A stretch of DNA of 64,000 bases, from NCBI GenBank assembly GCA_016841245.1, contig JAENZN010000001.1, forward strand, positions 124,001-188,000, written 5' to 3'. The notes beneath the pieces are model-generated. The model did no database searches. It was not told the DNA's origin and saw only the letters and a program-made list of their open reading frames with translations. This DNA is from Syntrophomonas sp. (lineage in GTDB: Bacteria > Bacillota > Syntrophomonadia > Syntrophomonadales > Syntrophomonadaceae). Shown one piece after another: positions 27,462-35,975 of this stretch (position 1 is its first letter; each line of letters starts with the position of its first letter). The translations under genes and the position numbers were made by a program.

Positions 27462-27676
27462 ATTAGTTTTCCCCCCCCGATTCAACAAGTCCATTTCCAA
27501 TATAACAGCGTATTTTCAGTATAGAACACCTGTGCACATATTTCAATTTGCCCGGAAAAGGCCTCTTCTCATTAATAAAGTCTATGCGGAGGAATGACAA
27601 TATGTAATAAAAATTTTTCATTAATTTGAATATTATCTTAGGTACTATGGCTGCACTGTTGTTATTAATAATCGGT

Positions 27677-27784
27677 TTAAAAAACCAGCAGGAAACCGAC
27701 TGACAGCAGATATCCCATGACTACCGTGCAGACCGCTCCCACAGCTGCTTCTATAAATTCTTTTCTGCTTATTCCTTCGAACAT
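27677..27784 (-). CDS. SOS-controlled 35-residue hydrophobic membrane peptide
   Basis: The peptide begins MFEGISRKEFIEAAVG and continues as a single hydrophobic helix ending SVGFLLVF. AGGAAGGTG lies about 6 nt upstream of the ATG. Its promoter, TTGACA-17-TAAAAT at 27835-27863, carries one LexA box in the spacer and another downstream, so the gene should be silent until DNA damage. Size and control recall TisB-like toxins or small division inhibitors such as the SOS peptide class including YneA/SosA, but there is no LysM domain and no sequence match I recognise. Function is inference. Confidence 0.65.
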   Translation of the reverse strand: MFEGISRKEFIEAAVGAVCTVVMGYLLSVGFLLVF

Positions 27785-27812
27785 TATCTACACCTTCCTC
27801 TAACTTATTTGG

Positions 27813-27863
27813 GAACATATGTTCTGTTAGGTATATTTTAGCCGCGAACACACGTTCTGTCAA
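27813..27863 (-). promoter_or_regulatory. SigA promoter with two LexA boxes
   Basis: Minus strand: -35 TTGACA (27858-27863), 17-nt spacer, -10 TAAAAT (27835-27840). The spacer holds GAACGTGTGTTC (27846-27857) and a second palindrome GAACATATGTTC lies at 27813-27824, just after the expected transcription start. Both match the Firmicute SOS core GAAC-N4-GTTC, and their centres are 33 bp apart, about three helical turns. Confidence 0.8.
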
Positions 27864-27973
27864 TCACCTAATCATATTTCCTAATGTACATACGATTAGA
27901 TATGAAGATTCACTTAAAGCAAGAATTGCCTTATAATATTCTAGAACCTGTATAAAGTAACGGAGGTTATGAA

Positions 27974-29251
27974 ATGAATACTATTGACAATCAATTAATT
28001 CCCTCGGTAATCAAAGATCCTGATCTGGCCCCCTCGGGTTATACCCGTCTGGCCTGGGTAAAAAATAATATGCCGGTTCTTAGTGCAATAAACCAGGAAC
28101 TGACTAAATCCAAACCCTTGCAGGGACACACCATCGCCTGCTGCCTGCACCTGGAGGCCAAAACGGGCTATCTCTTACAGACCCTGCAGGCAGCTGGAGC
28201 ACGGGTAGTCGCTTGTGCAAGCAACCCGCTTTCTACCCAGGATGATGTGGTGGCTGCTCTGGTTGACAGCGGCATAAGCATATATGCCGTCCACGGTGAG
28301 GACACGGATGATTATCACCGTTTTCTGAACCTGACTCTGGACAATAATCCTCGTGCGATTATCGACGATGGAGCAGACCTGATTTCTCTCCTGGTTAAAG
28401 AACGTCCCCAGCAGGCCCGGCAGATTATCGGCGGCTGCGAAGAGACTACTACCGGAATTTTCCGGTTACGATCCATGGATAAGGAAGGTGCTCTGGTCTT
28501 TCCGGTGATTGCGGTTAATGATGCCTACATGAAATACCTTTTTGATAATCGTTATGGAACCGGCCAGTCGGTCTGGGATGGTATCAATCGGACCACTAAC
28601 CTGGTAGTGGCCGGTAAAAATGTAGTAGTAGCAGGATACGGATGGTGTGGAAAAGGCGTTTCTATGCGAGCTCTAGGTATGGGTGCCCGGGTCATTATTA
28701 CTGAAATCGATCCTATTAAAGCTAATGAGGCAATTATGGACGGTTTTGAGGTAATGACCATGTCTGAGGCTTCCCGGATAGGCGATGTTTTTATTACTGT
28801 TACCGGTAATATCAATGTGATCCGCAAAGAACATATGGAGCTTATGAAAGATAATGTTATCCTGGCTAATGCCGGCCATTTTGATGTAGAAATAAGCAAA
28901 TCCGATTTAGATTCACTGGCCGCGAGCAAACGCAAAGCCCGGAATAATATCGAAGAATATCTAATGGCAGATGGCCGCCGATTGTTCCTGCTGGCCGAAG
29001 GAAGGTTAGTAAATTTAGCAGCCGGTGACGGACACCCGGCTGAGGTAATGGATCTCAGTTTTTCCCTGCAAATATTGTCTCTGCTCTATGTAATTGAAAA
29101 CCGTGATAAGCTGGGTACCCATGTTTACGATGTTCCCCAGGAGATAGACTGCCGGGTTGCCAGGCTAAAACTCCAGACATCCGGAGTTAATATCGACCAG
29201 CTTTCCGGCGAGCAAGAAAAATACCTGGCCAGTTGGGATAACAATCTATAA
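27974..29251 (+). CDS. ahcY: Adenosylhomocysteinase
   Basis: The enzyme splits S-adenosylhomocysteine into adenosine and homocysteine, clearing the product of methyl transfer. It is 425 residues, the short prokaryotic/archaeal-like form lacking the 40-residue insertion. Visible are the NAD-binding loop [20 protein letters not shown] near 213-232, [14 protein letters not shown]-type substrate segment near 75-88, and the C-terminal [22 protein letters not shown] precedes the ATG by 8 nt, and TATAAT lies near 27932. No SAM or SAH riboswitch was seen. Confidence 0.95.
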   Translation: MNTIDNQLIPSVIKDPDLAPSGYTRLAWVKNNMPVLSAINQELTKSKPLQGHTIACCLHLEAKTGYLLQTLQAAGARVVACASNPLSTQDDVVAALVDSGISIYAVHGEDTDDYHRFLNLTLDNNPRAIIDDGADLISLLVKERPQQARQIIGGCEETTTGIFRLRSMDKEGALVFPVIAVNDAYMKYLFDNRYGTGQSVWDGINRTTNLVVAGKNVVVAGYGWCGKGVSMRALGMGARVIITEIDPIKANEAIMDGFEVMTMSEASRIGDVFITVTGNINVIRKEHMELMKDNVILANAGHFDVEISKSDLDSLAASKRKARNNIEEYLMADGRRLFLLAEGRLVNLAAGDGHPAEVMDLSFSLQILSLLYVIENRDKLGTHVYDVPQEIDCRVARLKLQTSGVNIDQLSGEQEKYLASWDNNL

Positions 29252-29308
29252 TTTTTCCAGCAGCTTCTTAAATAATCAAGGATTACCATAGACTAATACT
29301 AATAATCA

Positions 29309-29354
29309 AACCGTACTTTTCACATAATACTAGCAGGCATATGAAAAGGCGGTT
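29309..29354 (+). terminator. Hairpin after ahcY that overlaps the spoIIP ribosome site
   Basis: AACCG (29309-29313) plus CTTTTCA (29316-29322) pair with TGAAAAG (29342-29348) and CGGTT (29350-29354), followed by TTTTT. It reads as a terminator for ahcY. Its 3' arm includes AAAAGGCGG, the only Shine-Dalgarno for spoIIP. Confidence 0.65.
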
Positions 29355-29359
29355 TTTTT

Positions 29360-30316
29360 ATGGATACGTTAAACAAGAGATACATCTGGACTTTCTTTTT
29401 AGTTCTGCTGCTGGTCATGATCGGTGCATATCTTTTAAATATCTATGGAACTAAACCAGTACCAAAGTACTACAGCAGCGATTCCAGTGCCGAAATAAAA
29501 TGCATTACAGTCAAAGACACCCAGGGAAATATTATTTTCCAGACCGGCGAACCGGTCAACGTCGAGGATGAATATATAAACGAGAAAAACCAGCACTATA
29601 TAGTTACCAAAGTTTCCGGCAGCCAAGGAGTAGCCGAGATAAAAACAGAACTGCCTGATCCAAACCGTTCAGAAAAAGTCTTAAGTGTTCCATCCGGTGC
29701 AATGGTTTTTGATAGTGGTATTCCTGCCGCGGTATCCCTGGAAAATACCCATGTGGTCATATATCATACTCATACCGATGAATCTTTCACACCTACTTCC
29801 GGTACCGCCAGCGAACCCGGCAATGGTGACGTACTGGATCTAGGCAAGGTTTTTCAGACCGCTCTGCAGAACGAAGGGGTAAGTGCCACCCACAGCGAAA
29901 ACCTCCATGACCCTCATGATATCAATGCCTATAGCCGGTCTAGAAGGACTGCCGTACAGCTGATCAAAGAGCAGCCTGATGCAGTCTTTGATATTCACCG
30001 GGATTCTGCCCCGACTGAGGCCTACCAAACAACCATCAATGGGGTTGATTCATCAAGAATAATGATAGTTATCGGCCGCAGCAATCCCAACATGCAGACT
30101 AACCTGGAATATGCGAAAAAGATCAAGGCTGCTGCAGACGAACTGCATCCCGGTCTCATGCGCGGCATATTCATGGGTAAAGGCGATTATAATCAAGATT
30201 TATATCCCACCTCGCTTTTATTTGAATGCGGTACTGAATCCATAAGCGAAGAAGATGTCCAAATTGCTGTAAACAGCCTGAGTGATGCCATCATCAAAGT
30301 CTTACAAGAAAAATAA
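29360..30316 (+). CDS. spoIIP: Stage II sporulation protein P
   Basis: SpoIIP is a mother-cell peptidoglycan amidase/endopeptidase needed for engulfment with SpoIID and SpoIIM. The 318-residue protein has an N-terminal anchor at about 9-29 and the C-terminal SpoIIP domain with HTHTDESFTP near 137, DIHRDSAP near 213, and FECGTES near 290. It is slightly shorter than the Bacillus protein. The ribosome site lies within the hairpin that ends ahcY, so a promoter between the hairpin arms or further upstream would be needed to expose it. Confidence 0.92.
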   Translation: MDTLNKRYIWTFFLVLLLVMIGAYLLNIYGTKPVPKYYSSDSSAEIKCITVKDTQGNIIFQTGEPVNVEDEYINEKNQHYIVTKVSGSQGVAEIKTELPDPNRSEKVLSVPSGAMVFDSGIPAAVSLENTHVVIYHTHTDESFTPTSGTASEPGNGDVLDLGKVFQTALQNEGVSATHSENLHDPHDINAYSRSRRTAVQLIKEQPDAVFDIHRDSAPTEAYQTTINGVDSSRIMIVIGRSNPNMQTNLEYAKKIKAAADELHPGLMRGIFMGKGDYNQDLYPTSLLFECGTESISEEDVQIAVNSLSDAIIKVLQEK

Positions 30317-30480
30317 ACAGCCCGCTGTAATTCTTTCACCTTTCTTTTCCCTGCCCTATTCATCTTTTTTATGGTCTGTTCTATAATTGATAAAGTAATA
30401 TTATGGCATTTCATTCTAATATGCCGGGCTTTTGAATACACAATAATAGTCTGGTAAGGGGAAGCAGGAAGGTAGCATCT

Positions 30481-31872
30481 ATGAAGTTGGAAGTAAAATG
30501 GCAGGTCCTGGGTATAATTTGTGCCGGAATATTTATCTCTACCCTGGATGGAAGTATTTTAAATATAGCCAATCCTATAATAGCGGAAAGCTTCTCGGTC
30601 ACCATGAATGAAGTGCAGTGGGTCACTACTTCCTATATGCTGGTTATCACTGCTACCCTTTTATTCTTCGGAAAATTTGGAGATCAGATTGGCAGCCAGA
30701 AAGTATATGCTTATGGATTTCTCTGTTTTACCGGTGGGTCTTTTTTATGCAGCATATCCCCTGCCCTGTATTATCTAATCGCCAGTCGTCTGTTTCAAGC
30801 AGTTGGGGCCAGTATGATGATGTCTACCGGGGTAGGGATTATTTCCAATACCTTTCCCGCCGGGGAGAAAGGAAAAGCCCTGGGGCTCACCAGCAGCATG
30901 GTAGGGATAGGCAACATGGCCGGGCCGGTCATTGGCGGAGTTATCCTGGCTAATTTTGGCTGGTCCTCGATTTTCCTGGTCAATATCCCCATAGGTTTGA
31001 TTGGTTTTTACCTGGCCCTTAAACACCTGCCCGCTCAACCTTTAAATCCGGATCAGGGACGCTATGATGTCGCCGGCATGCTGTTATTTGCCCTGGGATC
31101 GGTAATGCTTCTGCTGTCCTTATCAAATAACTCTGCAGCGGCGCCTGTTATCGCTGTTGTCGCTATAAGCCTGTTGATCTCGTTCTATTTCTATGAGAGA
31201 AATCAAGTCCAGCCCTTGCTGGATTTTACCCTGTTCAGGATAAAACCTTTTCTCTTTGGCAATATAATGATTTTTATAGCTCAAATGTCCCAGATCTGGG
31301 TCATTTTTCTGATCCCATTTTACATGGAAGATTTTATGCAGCTCTCTCCACAGCTGATGGGGCTTTACATGACCATACCGCCTGTGTGTTTGGCCATTAC
31401 AGCTCCCTTAACCGGAAGCCTTTCCGATCGAATAGGGCCAGGTCGTTTAACATCTATAGGCTTGTTTTTAATGACCCTGTCTCATTTGATCCTTTCATCC
31501 CTGTCCTCAGGAAACAGTACATTAAAAATTACCGCAGGCCTGCTGCTTATAGGCATTGGTATGGGATTCTTTGCATCTCCCAACAGCAACAGCATTTTTC
31601 GGTCCATCCCCGGGGAAAAAGCCGGTTATACCGGGGGATTTACAGCAACTACCCGTAATTTCTCCATTTCCCTGGGTATCGCTGCCTCAGCCAGCATCTT
31701 TACTTTGCTGATTAATACCCAACAGCAGCTGTTCTCCCCGGATATTGCTTACATGCAGGCTGTAGGTTGGGTCTTTAAAATATCAGCCTTTATCACCCTG
31801 TGCGGTCTCCTGCTCTCTATTCTTACTGCCAAAAGTCGGATGCCCTCGCCAAACAATGAGCTTTCTGCATAG
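30481..31872 (+). CDS. MFS transporter, DHA2 (14-helix, EmrB/QacA-type) family
   Basis: This 463-residue membrane protein has the DHA2 pattern: motif D1-like STLDGSILNIANPII near 20-34, motif A GKFGDQIGSQKV near 64, motif C-like GIGNMAGPVIGG near 142-153, and a second motif A-type loop GSLSDRIGPGR near 309. About 14 helices are expected. It is probably a proton-driven drug or metabolite exporter; substrate unknown. No partner membrane-fusion gene is adjacent, so it likely works alone. Confidence 0.92.
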   Translation: MKLEVKWQVLGIICAGIFISTLDGSILNIANPIIAESFSVTMNEVQWVTTSYMLVITATLLFFGKFGDQIGSQKVYAYGFLCFTGGSFLCSISPALYYLIASRLFQAVGASMMMSTGVGIISNTFPAGEKGKALGLTSSMVGIGNMAGPVIGGVILANFGWSSIFLVNIPIGLIGFYLALKHLPAQPLNPDQGRYDVAGMLLFALGSVMLLLSLSNNSAAAPVIAVVAISLLISFYFYERNQVQPLLDFTLFRIKPFLFGNIMIFIAQMSQIWVIFLIPFYMEDFMQLSPQLMGLYMTIPPVCLAITAPLTGSLSDRIGPGRLTSIGLFLMTLSHLILSSLSSGNSTLKITAGLLLIGIGMGFFASPNSNSIFRSIPGEKAGYTGGFTATTRNFSISLGIAASASIFTLLINTQQQLFSPDIAYMQAVGWVFKISAFITLCGLLLSILTAKSRMPSPNNELSA

Positions 31873-31941
31873 CCTGGAATTGCTCGGGTACATTTATCTA
31901 GCGGGGCAAATCCCCATAAAATATAATCTTTCTGATAGGTT

Positions 31942-31970
31942 TTGACCCCTGCGGTTTATTCTGTTATAAT
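31942..31970 (+). promoter_or_regulatory. Promoter of tRNA-Arg
   Basis: TTGACC (31942-31947), 17-nt spacer, TATAAT (31965-31970), 13 nt before the tRNA 5' end. A near-consensus SigA promoter. Confidence 0.8.
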
Positions 31971-31983
31971 AATCTAGCAATAT

Positions 31984-32058
31984 GCGCCTGTAGCTCAGTG
32001 GATAGAGCACCGGCCTCCGGAGCCGGGTGCGGAGGTTCGATTCCTCTCAGGCGTACCA
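31984..32058 (+). tRNA. tRNA-Arg (anticodon CCG)
   Basis: All cloverleaf arms can be drawn: acceptor GCGCCTG/CAGGCGT, D-arm GCTC/GAGC, anticodon stem CCGGC/GCCGG around loop CTCCGGA (anticodon CCG, codon CGG), T-arm with TTCGATT, and an encoded CCA end. A terminator follows at 32072. The 3' end is a likely integration site for the mobile element remnants downstream. Confidence 0.97.
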
Positions 32059-32071
32059 TTCGAACTCTAGG

Positions 32072-32103
32072 CACTTTCAGAGGTTTCTGAAAGTGTTTTT
32101 TTG
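32072..32103 (+). terminator. Terminator after tRNA-Arg
   Basis: A perfect 9-bp stem (32072-32080 with 32087-32095) followed by eight T. Confidence 0.92.
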
Positions 32104-32106
32104 TTC

Positions 32107-32130
32107 TTGACAGCAACGTTGACAGCAACG
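32107..32130. repeat. Tandem 12-bp direct repeat TTGACAGCAACG
   Basis: Two exact head-to-tail copies (32107-32118 and 32119-32130) lie between the tRNA terminator and the integrase-derived ORF end. They may be part of an integrase arm-type site or an attachment boundary. Confidence 0.6.
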
Positions 32131-32131
32131 G

Positions 32132-32674
32132 TTAATACATAGTCTCTACCGAGTCGGAATTTTCTGCTGGCATCACATTCCCAATCAGGCTGTTCAGCTT
32201 TAGGACACTAGCTACTTTGGCTCGATTAGTTATATGGCTATATGTGTTTAATGTGGTACTAATGTCAGCATGTCCTAATAACTCCTGGAGCTTTCTGCAT
32301 CGGGGTAGATTCCCTATATTTGGGGATTCTTGTGATTGTACATTTTCACCTAAGTTCATATCTACTTCAATAGGCTCTTCATATATTCCCCATATCCTTC
32401 CTGTATATTTACCTTTTGCATCACGAATCCAGGTTCGATTTAAATAACCACACTGTTCCAATTCCTTTAAACCAGACACAACACTGCTGCGCCCATCAGG
32501 TCCATGACTGCAAATTTCGGTCTGATAAAACTGCCACTCATCCGACTGATCTAATAAATACATTAACAATCCTTTTGCTTTCCAACTTAGCCGGGAATCG
32601 TTTATTATTGCTCTATCAATTTGTACAAATGGATTTGCTTTTTTGTGTTTCTTAAGTCTATTAAGTACTTCCAT
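32132..32674 (-). CDS. Chimeric ORF: replication-initiator-like HTH fused to tyrosine-recombinase C-terminus
   Basis: Residues 1-about 110 (FVQIDRAIINDSRLSWKAKG, then HGPDGRSSVVSGLKELEQCG) match the winged-helix N-terminus of phage/plasmid replication-initiator-like proteins. From about residue 128 the sequence becomes a tyrosine integrase tail: LQELLGHADISTTLNTYSH holds the conserved LGH and the nucleophile Tyr. The rest of the integrase (Arg and His of the active site) is missing. The fusion most likely arose by deletion inside an element integrated at tRNA-Arg. AGGGGGG before ATG 32674 means it could still be translated, but recombinase activity is impossible. Confidence 0.7.
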   Translation of the reverse strand: MEVLNRLKKHKKANPFVQIDRAIINDSRLSWKAKGLLMYLLDQSDEWQFYQTEICSHGPDGRSSVVSGLKELEQCGYLNRTWIRDAKGKYTGRIWGIYEEPIEVDMNLGENVQSQESPNIGNLPRCRKLQELLGHADISTTLNTYSHITNRAKVASVLKLNSLIGNVMPAENSDSVETMY

Positions 32675-33003
32675 GACCAGCCCCCCTGTATCAAATTATT
32701 ACGACTTAAAAAAGTGCATAAAAAAAGGCCTGATAATTCAGGGTCTTATATAACCTTAATTCAATTCCTAATAAATAAGCTAAAGATTGTGCCTTACATT
32801 TTTTGTAATATTTGTTATTATATTAGTACTTAAGTAGCATGATTGTCTGGACAATAATTAGAGGTGATATTGCATACACTGATTAATTTTACTCGATCCA
32901 TTATAGGAAATAATATCCTATTAACATATATTCACGAAATATTGAAGCCAACTTTAAAAAATTCATTATTTGACTTCTAAATTAATAAAGGAGATGTGAA
33001 ATT
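32675..33003. other. 329-nt AT-rich gap without a recognised gene
   Basis: No ORF with a ribosome site was found until the small ORF at 33004. The sequence is very AT-rich and typical of decayed element DNA. AAAGGAGATG at 32990-32999 is the ribosome site of the following ORF. Confidence 0.45.
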
Positions 33004-33129
33004 ATGGCTACAAAGTTCTTAAAAAAAGAGTTGCTTTATTACTTGTTTGCTGTTTCTTGGCGACATGTTGTAAAAGGTCTTGAAATGCGTTTTCTAAGAT
33101 CTATGTGGAGCAGATATTTTCTCAAATAG
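33004..33129 (+). pseudogene. Small ORF with strong ribosome site; likely frameshifted secreted-protein leader
   Basis: The 41-codon frame starts MATKFLKKELLYYLF behind AAAGGAGATG. After the A-run at about 33021-33027, the +1 frame reads KKRVALLLVCCFLATCC, a convincing signal or lipoprotein leader, before a nearby stop. A one-base slip in the A-run of a former secreted-protein gene explains this best. Alternatively it is a genuine 41-residue peptide. Confidence 0.45.
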
Positions 33130-33157
33130 ACTTTTCGCAGAGAAATAAAGATTACTT

Positions 33158-33721
33158 TCAAAACAAGTCATGTTTTTCCATGTAATTATTAAGTTCCTTA
33201 TTCAGCATATACCAGCTATCTATATTTGAATCAAAGTCTCGTGAATGTGTAATCCCAAACGCCATGAAATTGGCTTCATCGATATTTTCGGTAAAGGTCA
33301 ACACCGCTTGTCTGTTTTCATCTGTATTCTTATTTACATTTCTCTTAAATGGTGCTTCATACTCATCCCACATATAACATGCCACAAAACGCAGATTTTC
33401 AATTGTATTAAAAACAAGATCCGGAATATTATCTCTTTCTTTGCATGCAACTTGGTAAGTTTCGTTCGCATTAATATAGAATAATTCCAGATATGAATAA
33501 ATCTTATGTCTGAATTGTTGGCTGCTCCAGTCCGGTTCTTCTAAATGACTGTATAATTGCCTCAAAGGATAAAGGGTCTCGTTAGTATGGTCTGCCAGTT
33601 GGTTGATGATACGACATTCGTCCGATTTCTGATCTAGGTACACTGATGAGCCTATGGAATAGATAAGAAACATTATAGTTATTGTTATTAGAAATGTTTT
33701 TTTCTTTGTGCCTTTTCCCAA
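33158..33721 (-). CDS. Uncharacterised membrane-anchored protein, 187 residues
   Basis: The protein starts at TTG 33721 behind GGGAGGG and has a basic N-terminus (MGKGTKKKT) followed by one helix at about 9-28. The remaining 160 residues are predicted soluble and mostly helical, rich in Asn, Asp and aromatic residues, ending NYMEKHDLF; no motif was recognised. It lies next to another exported unknown on the same strand, 130 nt away, in the low-GC region after tRNA-Arg, so it is probably cargo of the integrated element. Confidence 0.65.
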   Translation of the reverse strand: MGKGTKKKTFLITITIMFLIYSIGSSVYLDQKSDECRIINQLADHTNETLYPLRQLYSHLEEPDWSSQQFRHKIYSYLELFYINANETYQVACKERDNIPDLVFNTIENLRFVACYMWDEYEAPFKRNVNKNTDENRQAVLTFTENIDEANFMAFGITHSRDFDSNIDSWYMLNKELNNYMEKHDLF

Positions 33722-33851
33722 GCCAAAGCCCTCCCTATTAACTTAAATTATATGCGAAAAATATTACGGTTGGGAAATCCGCAACTATATATTATATTTT
33801 TCATTGAAGGCATAAATGGGAGTCAAAACCTATTTATGCCTATATATTAGT

Positions 33852-34721
33852 TTAATCCCAATCTACATATATGTTGCTAAAATTGATTCCATCGGAACCC
33901 GAACCATCACTCCAGAAGTCAGAATTCGCATTAATTCCACCATAGTTTACAGCGTCAGCTTCCACTTTGATTACTATTGCATACGTTTCTCCTGCGTCTA
34001 AATCCACATTACTAAAACGCTCATTTACGCTTTCCGCGAAATTCTCACTACCAAGCGCTATTCCTTCTTTTAACACTATATCACGTTCTACACAGCCAGA
34101 ATCATCCCATAATTCGGCAATTATCTTTACTGAAGCGTTGCCACTGGTAGTAGCTGCTATTTTCCCTCTATAACTGAAACTATAACGGATATCAGCCTCC
34201 TGTGATCCAGAACCCGTTATATAAATGCGGGGACCAACTGCAGCCCATGCCTCAGCATCACCAAGGCCAAATGAATGAGACGATGCATCTGCATAATTCT
34301 GAACACAATATGCCTCATGGTTTGATTGTCCTACGCCCCAAGCCGATCCATCATCATCATCATAGTGACAATCTGATACATACTCATTTGTTCCTAAAGC
34401 TACTTCTTCATAATATAGACTTTTTGTACTAAAAGCTTCTATCATACTCTGTTGAAACTGTTTTTCACTTTCTTTTTCTATATACTGCAAGTCTTTCTTT
34501 ATTCTTTGCTCTAATAACTCAGGATGATTATTCAAATATTCTAACTCGGATGCTGAAATTTTGTCTACACCTAGATCATAGGACAATATCTCTTGTTCAA
34601 TCGCACAGCTTGAAATGTTGTCATTATCAGCAGCAGCCATTGTTATACAAGGTATTCCGAATATTATTGTTAAACATAGTATACTTGCCATAATTATGTT
34701 TTTGCTTTTATTTTTTATCAT
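33852..34721 (-). CDS. Uncharacterised secreted protein with jelly-roll-like C-terminal part
   Basis: I start at ATG 34721 (MIKNKSKNIIM) with AAGGAG upstream; an in-frame ATG at 34814 would add a non-signal stretch. A signal peptide ends near MAAADNDN (about residue 30). Residues 30-90 are helical and acidic; residues 100-289 look beta-rich, with Asp/Gly-rich turns (SDCHYDDDDGSAWGVG) and YSFSYRGKIAATTSGNASVKI, ending SNIYVDWD. It may be an extracellular adhesin or toxin-like protein; no family was recognised. It is in the mobile-element remnant region. Confidence 0.7.
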   Translation of the reverse strand: MIKNKSKNIIMASILCLTIIFGIPCITMAAADNDNISSCAIEQEILSYDLGVDKISASELEYLNNHPELLEQRIKKDLQYIEKESEKQFQQSMIEAFSTKSLYYEEVALGTNEYVSDCHYDDDDGSAWGVGQSNHEAYCVQNYADASSHSFGLGDAEAWAAVGPRIYITGSGSQEADIRYSFSYRGKIAATTSGNASVKIIAELWDDSGCVERDIVLKEGIALGSENFAESVNERFSNVDLDAGETYAIVIKVEADAVNYGGINANSDFWSDGSGSDGINFSNIYVDWD

Positions 34722-34868
34722 TCTATACAACTCCTTATTTTTTAGTAATATTTTTATAATATGACTTCCTAGATTACTTACATACCTCCTCAATAAAAGA
34801 TATTTCATGCGCATGATTCATTACATCCTACCATATTTTTCTATTTTTATGTGGTCAAAGGCATGAAC

Positions 34869-34917
34869 GACCGCTTATCGGTCACAACTGACCGCTCTAG
34901 AGTCACAACTGACCGCT
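34869..34917. repeat. Three direct repeats at 21-bp spacing (IS21-like terminal repeats)
   Basis: GTCACAACTGACCGCT occurs exactly at 34881-34896 and 34902-34917, and GACCGCT recurs at 34869-34875, all on a 21-bp period. IS21-family ends carry multiple repeats of this style and the word resembles GTCA-ACTGACC types. No istAB genes are nearby, so it would be an IS end remnant. The surrounding 34815-35244 has no gene. Confidence 0.5.
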
Positions 34918-35244
34918 GTTTTGTAATTGCAGAATATTTAGAATTTTCTGAATAATTATTGCACGCGTAGTTAATTAGTTATGTTCATCATGCATCTGCA
35001 GGCAAATCAGGATGAAGATCATAAAACGCTCCCCAAATAACTCTACAACTACAAACACACATTATTTTAAACCTTATCATCCTCCAACAACTGTCGTCAG
35101 TTGCCAATCACTTAAACACAAAACCTTATAGTTAGTGAAGCGACTTAAAGATTATCGCATAATTGTATTAGCTGTAAGCTTATAACCTAGTATTATTAGG
35201 GGCATTCGTTAACACACACTCAACTATTCAGGTGGAAAAGCAAT

Positions 35245-35829
35245 ATGCACGCATCACTCTACGTCCGTGTCTCATCCTAAGAACAAGCAGAACGCGGCAC
35301 AATTGAAAACCAAATAGAATTCGCCACTAAATACTGTGACCTCCATGAACTAACCATAGCTAAATGGTATAAGGACGATGGTGTGACCGGTACAAATCCA
35401 CTGGAACTGAGACCAGAAGGTTCAAAGCTGCTGAAAGATGCCAAAGCCGGCGAGATAGAGTTACTTCTCATCTATAAACTTGATCGTTTAGGCCGCTCTG
35501 CTAGAGTGATATTAAATTTCGTATATGAACTTGAGCAGTATGGTGTCAAGATCCGTTCAATGACTGAACCCTTCGATACCTCAGATGCCTCTGGACGGTT
35601 CCTGTTAAACATCCTAGCAGCAGTAGCAGATTTAGAAACCATCCTGGAACGTTTTAGCCAGGGTGTAGATAGAGCAGCCAGGCAAGGTAAATGGCTGGGC
35701 GATATCATTCCGTTTGGTTATACGGTCAACGAAGAAGGTTTTCTTGAAGTAAAGGAAGACAAGTTACCAGGCAGCGCATACAGTGAAACTGATAACTTCT
35801 TGTACCAGATGGAACGGTTGGAAATTTAA
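35245..35829 (+). pseudogene. Large serine recombinase, interrupted by TAA and truncated
   Basis: From ATG 35245 (AGGTGGA upstream) the frame encodes HASLYVRVSS, then TAA at 35278-35280, then continues EQAERGTIENQIEF through YKLDRLGRSARVIL and FDTSDASGRFLLNILAAVADLE. The resolvase catalytic Ser and the arginines of DRLGRS are present, but the stop replaces what should be a Glu/Lys codon. After IIPFGYTVNEEGF the sequence leaves the family, so the large DNA-binding C-terminal part is missing. TAA is not a recoded codon. This is a dead integrase. Confidence 0.88.
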
Positions 35830-35914
35830 TGATTCTAAACATAGGCAAAAGAACCGTAGCTTCACAATTTTTAAGATCAATCAGGTCTGCTTAAATAACT
35901 GAAAATGAAAACAG

Positions 35915-35940
35915 GGGATTTTTTTATTTTAAAAAATCCC
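35915..35940 (+). terminator. Perfect 10-bp terminator
   Basis: GGGATTTTTT (35915-35924) pairs with AAAAAATCCC (35931-35940). It isolates the recombinase remnant from the dpp-type operon. Confidence 0.75.
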
Positions 35941-35975
35941 AAAGTAACTTGACGCGATCCTCCATCCCTTCCTTT

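Noticed and set aside
27645-27863. 72-codon minus-strand ORF overlapping the SOS promoter
   Set aside because: It would read through the promoter and LexA boxes; the 35-codon frame with a ribosome site fits better.
27864-27973. SAM or SAH riboswitch before ahcY
   Set aside because: Only about 110 nt with no stable helices or known core; an ordinary promoter is enough.
35278-35280. Recoded stop in the serine recombinase
   Set aside because: TAA is not used for selenocysteine or pyrrolysine, and the gene is also truncated at the C-terminus, so it is a pseudogene.
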